Below, in pieces: positions 55,280 through 64,000 of a DNA stretch of 64,000 nt. The first letter of the stretch is position 1, and each line of letters begins with the position of its first letter. Under the pieces are notes generated by a model that worked only from the letters and a program-made list of their open reading frames with translations, searched no databases and was not told the origin of the DNA. Source of the stretch: Garcia nutans (lineage: Eukaryota > Streptophyta > Magnoliopsida > Malpighiales > Euphorbiaceae); the NCBI GenBank assembly GCA_947685225.1, contig CANTUV010000031.1, forward strand, positions 70,537,001 through 70,601,000, read 5' to 3'. The position numbers and the translations under genes were made by a program.

Positions 55280-55432
55280 CTAGGTTTGAGATTCTCAACC
55301 TAGGTAAAATGTAAGAAAAAGAAATGTTTTTTATTTTAAAAAGTTGGTTTTGAAATAAAATACATGTTTGGGATTGGCAATCTCTGATCTTTAATAAGGT
55401 ATAATCTGCTGTGTTTGCAGACATATGTTGTG

Positions 55433-55891
55433 ATGGACTCTCACTTACGGCAATCAGTAGAGGGTAGTGCTGAAAGCGTTGCTCCTGATGAGGTTAGAGA
55501 GGGAGCTAGAGTTGGTAGTGCTGGGGAGGCACCTGTTTCGATGTCGGGGAGACCAGTTGGTGAGGAGGTTCTGCCAGCTTGGGTTAGGCATGTGGTAGAG
55601 GCTTTGAGGCAAGCACCAGTGCAACCACCGCCACCCCCACCATAGCCTGTGGTATCAGGGAGTCATTATGATAAACTAAGGAAGTATGGAGCAGAGGATT
55701 TCTATAGTACGATTGATCCAGCTGTAGCTGAACAGTGGCTAGATAGAGTACAAAGAGTATTTGTTCAGTTGCAAGCCACTTCAGAGGAAAAGTTTGACTA
55801 TGCAAGATCATTGCTACAGAAGGACGCATATGACTGGTGGAAGACAGTGCCTCATTCTATGGATGATCCACCAACACTGTCTTACACTGAT
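55433..55891 (+). pseudogene. E gag, truncated
   Basis: ATG at 55433, homologous residue by residue to the start of B gag, including HYDKLRKYGAEDF and DYARSLLQKDAYDWWKT. An in-frame TAG at 55643-55645 interrupts it, and the frame ends at the 55891 breakpoint inside the gag domain, after HSMDDPPTLSYTD. Confidence 0.9.
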
Positions 55892-56400
55892 AACTTCTAT
55901 AGATTTTCTCCATTTAATATTTATTGATATATTATGCTAATAAGTCTTGTCATGTTAAGTGATTAAATTGTAGCAAAATAATGCTTACTTGAGTCTTTTC
56001 ACCCTAAATACTATGTAGCAGCATTCCGGTTAGAAGAGAGGCTCTACCACGTTCATGGGCCTGGATATTTTCTAGCAACTCTATATTGGAACGAGTGCTG
56101 GTCTTAACAGTGTCACGCATTTCCTCCATTTGCATGGAAAAATTAAAAAATTTGATGGCTTAAGACGAAGAAGTAAAAATGAGAATAATTAGCATTTATA
56201 GCTCTCTGGATAAATATATAATTTAATTATTTAAGAACCTTACTGCCTTGTGTATAGAAGAAAGGAGATGACTTTGAGTCATGACAAAGAAATAAAAAGA
56301 AATGTCAAAGGAAAGTTGATCAGATACTTTCTTTGGAACAAAGAAATAAACTGATAAATTAAAGTAAAAATAAGAGAGGTAATGATACCTTGCTCAAACA
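55892..56400 (-). pseudogene. A4 antisense gene 1, exon 1 and flank
   Basis: The minus strand from the ATG at 56135 gives MQMEEMRDTVKTSTRSNIEL and LLENIQAHERGRASLL, matching exon 1 of A1 (20536-20408), and ends at a GTAAGC donor (55988). A stop lies near the exon end. Right of 56136 is AT-rich upstream sequence, cut by D at 56401. The exons between this one and those at 51258 have been deleted. Confidence 0.65.
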
Positions 56401-57636
56401 TGTTGTCCCAAGATAGCAACTAAGAGGGGAGTGAATTGGTTGGTCTTAAGAAATGATGATCAATTCAAAAATTCAAAGATTAAAAAGAAAGTATGGAGAG
56501 TGCAGAAGAACATTATGTAGAAGATAGAACACAAGATTTATAATGGTGGATTTACCTTAATCCTACATCCACTTCCTTAACAACTTGTTAAGGTTCCACT
56601 AGCTTTGAGTTTTTACAAGCTTAACTCTAACTTGGTGTTTTTTCTAGCTCACACCAAACTACTCACAATGGTTTGAGATCACTTCCACACAAACTTTACA
56701 AGAGTTTTTCCAAGCTTACTCTCACAACCTAAGTGTTTTCAAGCTCATACTCAAACTTAAGATGGTGTTTAATGCTCACACCCAACACTCAATTAATACA
56801 AAGGTTGATTTTGATGTAAAAGAAAGAAAGATATTCAAGGAGGCTATTACAATAAAAAAAAGACTTCTTAATGATGAAGTTACATAAGGTATTTATAGCC
56901 TTCAAGCCAAGAATTAGCCGTTTGAAGTTGGGACTAAAATTTTTTATTCTTGTCTTCCACTAATTTCTCTTCCAGAGCAATTTCCTAGTCAGAATCCTCA
57001 TGGTCTGTCAAAAGTATAGTAGTCCGATTGAAATAAGGTTTGGTCCAGTCAGAGTAATTGAATTTCTACTTAATGCTCTTCGAATGGCTGGTCCACGTGG
57101 CTTCCACTTATTGAATGGAGATGTAATGGCTTCTGACTTGAGTAATATTTAAATAGTCTGGTTGGGCTTGCATCCAATCCGGTTGGACTTTACTTGGTCC
57201 ATCCAATTCTTGGGCGTACCTTCAACCGGGAACCTACTGGATGTTTTGAGGAAAAATTGCCTTGTAAGATCCAGTCGAAATTTTCTTGAGTCCGGTCGAA
57301 CTTTTGTGATACTCTGAGAAAATGAAAGTACTTCTGACCGTGAATCCTTCTGTGTGATTTACCTTTTTTGGTCATCCATGGTCCGATCGGTATGACACAG
57401 TACGGTTGGACTTTACACAATATGGTGAGATTTTGGGAGTACTCTCCATCATAAAACCTTTTGTGTCTTTTTGGCTCATTTAATCATCAAGGGTCCGGTC
57501 GATCTTCTTTATGGTCCGATCGAACTTTTCATATTTCTTCAAAAGAATTAACTTCATGCAAAATAAAACTTGGTGCAAGTGTTAGGTAAATTCAATTTGA
57601 TTACCTAAGATCATAAATAGGAGGGTTTGGTTAATA
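56401..57636 (-). repeat. D 3' LTR
   Basis: 1,236 bp on the minus strand, ending GGGACAACA at 56401 and starting TATTAACC at 57636 (TGTTAGCC in C). It holds GTCCGGTCGAAC-type motifs (57000-57540) and a core promoter (56892-56922). Confidence 0.85.
56892..56922 (-). promoter_or_regulatory. D LTR core promoter
   Basis: On the minus strand AACGGCTA (56922-56915), a 16-bp gap, CTATAAA (56898-56892). The same arrangement occurs before the envelope-like frame (59441-59411). Confidence 0.7.
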
Positions 57637-57958
57637 ATCTACCCCTTTTTAACTTTGACAATTGAATTGAATTTAAAAACTTTAAAAGTGTATAAAAAAT
57701 GCTTGGTATCCCCCCCTTTTAATGAATGCTATGTTTATCATTCTTATTCAAATGTAATTTGTGCAATTTTAATTTCTTGGATTCAAGTTTTTAAGTTTTA
57801 TTATTCAATTTTAAGTGTTGTTCTTCCCCCTTTGACAAACGCAAAAGTAAAGGAAACATAAAGAATAATTTGAAGAGCAATTGAAATGCATTGAATGATA
57901 ATTAAGAAAAATTCAATAATAACTTCATTAGATAGAAAATTAAAAGTACAAAAGAAAT
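57637..57958 (-). other. D 3' untranslated region
   Basis: AT-rich, non-coding, between the envelope-like stop and the polypurine tract. Confidence 0.7.
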
Positions 57959-59291
57959 CTAAGAAACAACATCCTGATTATCATTATCACTTCTTTCATC
58001 CTCTTCTTCTTCTTCATCTCCCTCTTCTTCTTCATGTTCCTTTTCTCCATGATCTCCTTCTCTTGGTTGAGAGGCAACAGCTTCTCCTTTTTCTTTTTTA
58101 GGATAGGAGCCATGGATAGAGGGTGACAAGCTAGGTTCATCTTCAAAGCATTTTGGTAAACCTAATGCTTCTTGGATGGATTGAATTTTAAGATGAAGAT
58201 GAGAGATGTCACTTGTGATCTTGTCTATCCTTAAGCTTTGTGAGCTCATTTGTCGTTGGATGTCTTGAACAATTTGAAGGATGGAGGATTGAGGTCTAGG
58301 AGTTGGGGTTCTAGGAAATTCCATTTGAAAAGTTTCCTCACCTTCCTATACAGTCGTAGGTCTTTTCCTTTGTTGAGCCCTATCACCTAGTGCTCCTAGT
58401 AGATAGATATAGTTTCCATCATCATCCCTAATACATTTGGCATGTTTGAGATAGCCTATGTTTATGGATGTTTTGGTGGGATCTAGAGGATTAGAGAGGG
58501 TTGCTTTTTTTATACTTTGCAAATTGAGTGATTTGTGAGGAGAGAAGGATGAGTCTTGATTTAGTTTTCCTAATATGTAGGAAAGTATCAATAAAGAATT
58601 TTTTTTGTTTGGTTGGATTGACCTCTAATCAAGAAAAAGAGGAAGAGTAAGTCCTTTTGGGTGACTTTCTCATTGCTCTCACCCCTAGCACTAATGGTAT
58701 AGGTGACAATCTTATGCAACATCCAATAAGTAAGAGTTCTAAGGTTCTTGGCATTGGATTATTTGTGGAGAGAGATTTCAATAGAAATTTCTTTTCAAAA
58801 TTCTAGTTGGACTTCAGGAGTTAGGGAAGAGGTAGAGATTTGAGAGATGCCTTCTATTTGAAAGCCCCAAATGGATGATAAGTCTTCTAGGGTAAGGCCA
58901 TACTCTTCATTGAATAGTCTAAATGAAATACCATAATAGCCTAAGGGATTAGTGATCTTTTTTCTAACAACCAAGGTTGTTAGGAATTCCTTTGTCAAGG
59001 ATTTCCAAACGAGATCATCACGCTCCAAGAACACAAATTTTTCCCAACCCAAGGTTCTAAGACAACCCCTAATGTCATTCTCAATTCCTAATGACTCTAG
59101 AGTGAGGGAGGAGAAGAGACGGTTTGATTCTACGGGTTTATCTTTTAGGATAGCATACCTTAGTCTTTCTTCTTCATCCTTGAACCTTATCTTGTGGCTT
59201 CTTCTAGGAGCTTCTTCTTATTGAGAAGGGGTAGCAATTCCCTTCCCTTTTCAGTTCTAGAGGCCTTCTTCTTGTGTTCTTTAGGTGCCAT
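57959..59291 (-). pseudogene. D envelope-like (ORF4) protein of Sirevirus
   Basis: ATG at 59291 (MAPKEHKKKA, basic start as in C). Middle pieces: GWEKFVFLERDDLVW and LGYYGISFRLFNEEYGLTLE (58795-59052), then HAKCIRDDDGNYIYLLG (58346-58591). The C-terminal piece (57959-58324) has a Ser/Pro start, a possible coiled coil (IQRQMSSQSLRIDKITSDI) and an acidic tail with poly-Glu. Frames change between pieces, so it is broken. The match to C over its length shows this frame is a real, inherited gene of the family. Confidence 0.75.
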
Positions 59292-59867
59292 TATTTAGTT
59301 TAAGAGAAAAGTAGATGAAGATGAGGGTTTGATATAAGTAAATTTGAGTATTTTTAGTATTTAAGTGTTTAGAATTAGATAAAAGAGTGTAAAAACTGAC
59401 ATTGGGGGGATTTATAGTGTTTTGGATGGAAACTAGCCGTTTGTAGTTGTTGGAGACAAAATGTGCATGTTTTGATTGAGTTCCAATGGCTAGAAAGTTT
59501 TAAATGCAGAGGAAAAGTCTAGTCGAACTTCTAAAGTCCGGTGGTGATTTTTAGAAAATTTAAAAAGTATGGTCAGACTATGTAAGAACCGAATGGAATT
59601 AAGCTTTTAGGCATAACAGTCATAAAATTTTGAAAAATTCTTGTCATACCATAAAAAGTATGGTCATACTTTTGCAGAAAAAATTGAAATCAAGAGTTTT
59701 TAATAAGTACGGTCAGACTTAATGTTGGTCCAATCTGGAAACTATCAAAACTTAAATTTTTCAAAACAAAGGATATTTTTAAAGATAAAGGTACAAATAT
59801 TTGATCAAAAATAGATAATGATTTGAAATTTGGATCAGGTAAAGTAGATTTTCAAGTAGATTTGAAC
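59292..59867 (-). promoter_or_regulatory. D pol to env-like spacer with probable internal promoter
   Basis: 576-bp spacer. On the minus strand, GTCCGG/GGTCAGACT motifs like those of the D LTR (59500-59740) precede AACGGCTA (59441-59434), a 16-bp gap and CTATAAA (59417-59411), 120 bp before the ATG. Confidence 0.65.
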
Positions 59868-61355
59868 TTATGAAATTGTGCTTCCATCCATCATTCCTAA
59901 GTGTTGTTTTATGAAGTTCATCCTTTCTTCATTTAGGGGTTTGGTAAATATGTCAGCAAGTTGGTTTTGTGTATCAATGAATTCTAAGACCACATTTTGG
60001 TTTTGGACATTATCTCTTAAGAAGTGATGCCTAATGTCTATATGTTTTGACCTAAATGTTGAATTAGATTTTTGGATAAGTTTATGGCACTAGTCACACT
60101 TAATAGGGATGTGTTCAAATATTTTTCCATAGTCAAATAATTGTTGTTTCATCCAAAGAACTTGAGTACAACAAAAACATACAGCAACATATTCTACATC
60201 TGCAGTAGATAGAGCAACCGACACTTGTTTCTTGCTAAACCAAGAAACTAGACATTCACCAAGAAAATGACATGCCCTGGTCGTGCTATTTCTATCTAAA
60301 AGACTACCAGCATAATCAGCATCTGAGAAACCTAATATGTTAAATGATGCATTTCTAGGATACCAAAGTCCTAGATGCAATGTGCCATTCAAGTATTTCA
60401 AATTTGGTTTAGTAGCATTCAAATGAGATTCCTTAGGGCATGAATGAAATATAGCACACAAACAAATACTGTACATTATATAGGGTCAAGATGCGGTTAA
60501 GTAAAGTAAGGATCCAATAATACCTTGATATTTCTTCTCATTCACTACCTTACCACTTTCATCCTTGTCAAGCTTTAGAGATGTATTCATGGGAGTTTTG
60601 CTAGACTTGCAGCCATTCATTCCAAATTTCTTGAGGATTTTCCTCATGTATTTGGATTGATTAATGAAGATCCAATTTTTGTATTGCTTAATTTGTAGTC
60701 TAAGGAAGAATTTGATTTCACCCATCATGCTCATTTCAAATTCCTTAGTCATATAAGAAGCAAATTCTTTGCACAAGGATTCATTAGTAGCACCAAAAAT
60801 AATATCATCAACATAAATTTGCACAATTAATATATTATGTCTATTCTTTTTAACAAAAAGAGTTGTGTCGACTTTTCCTTTTGAAAAATCATTTTCAAGC
60901 AAATACGGACAAAGTCTATCATACCAAACTTTTGGAGCTTGTTTCAAACCATATAGTTCTTTTGTAAGTTTAAAAACATGATTTGGAAATTTATAATCTT
61001 CAAAACTGAGAGGTTGTTCAACATAAACTTCTTCATTGATAAATCCATTTAGAAATGCACTTTTAACATCCATTTGAAAAAGTTTAAAATTTATGCGGCA
61101 TGCAAATGCAAGAAGTATCCTAATAGCTTCTAATCTAGCTACAGGGGCAAATGTCTCATCATAGTCTATGCCTTCCTCTTGGTTATACCCTTTGGCTACC
61201 AATCTAGCTTTATTTCTAGTGATGAGACCATTTTCATCAAGCTTGTTCCTATATACCCATTTACATCCAATAATTGCATGATCCTTAGGTCTAGGAACAA
61301 GTTCCCATGCATTATTTCTCTCAAATTGGTTGAGTTTATCTTGCATAGCAATCAC
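59868..61355 (-). pseudogene. D RT and RNase H
   Basis: 289 codons are open (61355-60486) with GCKWVYRNKLDENG, DVKSAFLNG, LYGLKQAPKVWYD, catalytic YVDD and GSLLYLTAS. A TGA follows, then RNase H (60476-60090) with SDADYAG, SWFSKKQ and VEYVAVC. It ends at a TAA near 59868. D keeps more of its RT than C. Confidence 0.9.
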
Positions 61356-62711
61356 TCAACATTTAACACTAAGAGCCTCATCAATTTTCTTTGGCTCAAT
61401 TTAAGAAATAAAGGCAAAATTAGCATCTAAGTATTTAAGTTTGGATCTAGTAGTTACTCCTTTTGATGTTTCACCAATGATGAGTTCTTTTGGATGATCC
61501 TTCTTGTATTCCCAATCCTTAGGTAGCTCTTGAGTCTCCTCATCTTGTTCATCATGATTATCCTTTGGAGTATGAATCTGTTAAAGTGTACCTACAAAAT
61601 CATCAAGAATACTACCTTTTCTTTGGATCAAGTTTAGAAGATTCATCAAAGACAGCATGCATTGACTCTTCATCCTAAATGATGAATATCATAAAAATAT
61701 GCCTTCATCCGATTTGGATGAAAATTTTTCAAGATTATCCTTGGTGTTTAATATAAAGCACTTGCATCCAAATACTCTAAGGTATGAAATTCTAGGTGTT
61801 CTTCCATTCCATAGCTCATAAGAAGTTTTGTTTATCAAAGGTCTTTTATAGACACGATTTGAGATGTAACAAGAAGTATTAACCGCTTTCGCCCAAAAAT
61901 AAGATGCCAGCTCATACTCATTGAGCATTGTCCTAGCCATTTCAATTAAAGTTATATTTTTCTTTTCAACCACACCATTTTGTTGTGGTGTTCTAGGAGC
62001 TGACAAATTATGTGAAATACCAAGTTCATTGCAAAATTTTTCAAAATTTATATTTTTAAATTCTTTGTCATGATCACTTCTAATAGATGATGCGATCACA
62101 TAGCCTTTTTCATTTTGAACTCTTTTTGCAAATATTTTAAAATGATTAAAAGCTTTATTCTTTTAAGTTAAGAAATTTACCCATGTAAACCTTAAGTAGT
62201 CATCTACAAGTACAAATGCATATAGTTTTCTACCTAAGCTAGCAACTCTATTAGGTCTAAACATATATAAATGAATTAGTTCCAAAGGTATAAATGTACT
62301 TACAACATTTTTAGATTTAAATGACCTTTTATGTTTCTTACCAAATTGATAAGGTTCACATGTTCTATCTTTGTTAAATTTAATTTTGGGAAGACCATCA
62401 ACTAGATATTCTTTATTAATGCATTGCAAATGATCCATACTAGCATGTCCTAGTATTCTATGCCACAACCAAGCATCATCATTAATAGAGATCAAACATT
62501 CAAATGAATTGTTGGAATTTATGCCAATTTTATATGTGTTACTAATTCTAATTCCTTTGAACGCAATTTCACTATTTGAATTTGTAACTTTGTATCCTTT
62601 GGAATCAAAATTTACATTATATCCTTTATCACATAATTGACTCACACTAAGCAAATTGTGCTTTAACACATCAACAAGCCAAACATTTTCAATCAAATTT
62701 TCACCAAGCAT
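61356..62711 (-). pseudogene. D integrase with pre-integrase region
   Basis: 62711-62163: NLLSVSQLCDK, LWHRILGHASMDHL and ELIHLYMFRPN (first Asp region altered). 62099-61689: SDHDKEFK, NGVVEKKN and DEGIFL. A gap with stops and frame changes (61356-61688) covers the variable integrase C-terminus. Confidence 0.85.
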
Positions 62712-64000
62712 GCCAATGGAGCCGATGCCAATAATTTTATATTTAGCATTATTTCAAAAAGTAACATTACCTCCATGCTTATAAGTGAGTGTTGTAATCA
62801 TTTTTCGTCATATGCCTTGAGCATCTACTATACATGAACCAAGAACTCTTATTGATAGTAGATTTTAGACATACCTACAAAAGTAATAATGTTTATCTTC
62901 TTTTAGGTACCCAAATGAAGTTGGGTCCTTGGGGGTTAGTAGTAGAAGGATCCTCTAACTTGGAATGAGTCTTCCTAATATAGCAAAATATGCTCTTATG
63001 CCCAAATTTCATACAATATGTGCATTGATATAGTGTTCTATACTTATGCACCTTTTTATAAAGTCAATGAATTGTGCACACAATTACAAATATGAGTTGG
63101 CTTTTGTGCAATTTTGTGTTTGTGTTCATGTGTAGTGTACATGAATGCATGATTTGCTTAGAATTTTATGTACCCAAAGCAATCCTTTTAGGATTTTTAG
63201 GCTTAGTTTGTGCATTGGTGTTCTTTATAACTTCAACACTAGAGGTTTGAGTTGTAGATGCTTTTACAAATATGGCTGCTCTAGATGGGGTATTTGATGA
63301 TCTATTGAACCCTAAACCATGTTTCAAGGAAGGTGATCTTTGATTATCAATTAACATATCTAATGCTTCTTTTCCTTTATGAAATTTTGAAATTGACTCT
63401 TTAAGTTCCTTTAGTTCATGTTTCAAAATTTCATTTTTCTTCATCACATTTTCTAAACTATATGAATCTTTGTTCATTGCATTAAGTGATTTCAACAATG
63501 TTCATTTGAGGTCTTTAATTCTAAGGAAGAATTTTTTAAACCTACAAAGTCTTTTTCTAGCTTGGAACATTTATCCTTATAAAATTTCATCTTAGAAAAA
63601 TATTTTTCTATCATAAGATTCATATGTTCAACCATATCATTATCATCTAAAGCATTATCATTGTATTTAATTAAATTCAAAGGTTGACTACCTACCTCAT
63701 TGGAATCTTTTTCATCCACAATAGCCATGAGACATAGATTAGCGATTTCTTCCTCTTATTCTTCTTCTTCTTCTTCACTTGAGGAAGAGTCATCCCATGT
63801 AGCTTTGAGTGATTTTTTCTTTTCTTTATCTCACTTCTTTTGTTCTTCAATTTGAAGCAATCTGACTTGATATGCCCGTATTTGCCACATTCATAACATT
63901 TTACTTCATTTTTCTTATCTTTGAAGAAAGTTTTAGAAAGTGTACCTTTGTTAGTTTGCAATCTTCTCTTTCTCTTCCAATCATTCATCCTTTTAGAAAA
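62712..64000 (-). pseudogene. D gag C-terminal part and protease region
   Basis: A zinc knuckle CYECGKYGHIKSDC (63988-63692 frame) is followed by a Ser/Glu-rich stretch, coiled-coil-like segments (63728-63166) and KGKEALDMLIDNQRSP. From 63165 to 62712 the protease region is degraded and no open DSGCS motif remains. The gag N-terminus is beyond the window. Confidence 0.8.

Larger units (their letters stand above)
52902..55891 (+). mobile_element. E: Tekay/Del-type element, 5' part only
   Basis: 5' LTR (52902-55260), initiator-Met site and the first 150 or so codons of gag, then an abrupt break at 55891 relative to B. The sequence beyond is A4, not E, so one deletion removed the rest of E, the rest of A5 and several A4 exons. 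Confidence 0.85.
56401..64000 (-). mobile_element. D: Ty1/copia Sirevirus, minus strand, 5' end outside window
   Basis: Read on the minus strand: gag, protease-integrase-RT-RNase H, a 576-bp spacer, the envelope-like frame, polypurine tract (AAAAAGGGGTAGAT, 57650-57637) and 3' LTR (57636 to 56401). Same architecture as C but clearly diverged, especially in LTR and envelope-like frame. Broken by several stops. The flanking base run AAACA (56396-56400) may be its target duplication. Confidence 0.9.

Overview
The window is plant nuclear DNA, most likely from a flowering plant and probably a eudicot. It looks like heterochromatin built almost entirely of nested LTR retrotransposons: Ty3/gypsy Tat, Ty3/gypsy chromovirus (Tekay/Del type) and Ty1/copia Sirevirus. 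I see no host gene, tRNA, rRNA or CRISPR. The species cannot be named from the sequence. Letters A1-A5 (Tat), B and E (Tekay), C and D (Sirevirus) are labels used here only.

Nesting, outermost first. A4, a + strand Tat element of which only the 3' region is visible (39176-41427, 50732-51258, 55892-56400), is the oldest platform. It was invaded by A3 (Tat, minus, 34527-39175), C (Sirevirus, plus, 41428-50731, TSD CCTTC), A5 (Tat LTR, plus, 51259-52901) and D (Sirevirus, minus, 56401 past the window end). A1 (Tat, plus, before base 1 to 34526) appears to sit inside A3. A1 carries A2 (gag-only Tat, 7896-19847, TSD TTTAG/TATAG) in its antisense gene and B (intact Tekay, 23773-34212, TSD GATAA) in its 3' LTR. 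A2 holds a minus-strand Tekay solo LTR (9917-12839). E (Tekay, 52902-55891, truncated) lies in A5. The chain A4 > A3 > A1 > A2 > solo LTR is five layers deep.

Coding content. B has one intact gag-protease-RT-RNase H-integrase-chromodomain reading frame of 1537 codons and nearly identical LTRs, so it is the youngest and the only element that looks recently active. A1 is a decayed Tat pol with two RNase H domains. Downstream, on the opposite strand, A1 and A4 carry remains of two intron-containing genes: a plant-mobile-domain-like protein and a second related protein. C and D are decayed Sireviruses, each with an extra envelope-like reading frame after pol.

Most notable observations. (1) In both Sireviruses the spacer before the envelope-like frame repeats the core promoter of that element's own LTR: an AACGG(C/A)TA box, a fixed 15 bp (C) or 16 bp (D) gap, then a TATA box. 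This suggests a dedicated internal promoter. (2) Tat 3' regions are built of tandem mini-hairpins whose stems change in compensating pairs while the loops stay constant. (3) Tat and Tekay LTRs contain conserved multi-hairpin modules. (4) Tekay LTRs and leaders carry a conserved splice donor and acceptor that would remove the primer binding site from the spliced RNA. All comparisons were made by eye within this window; no searches were run.
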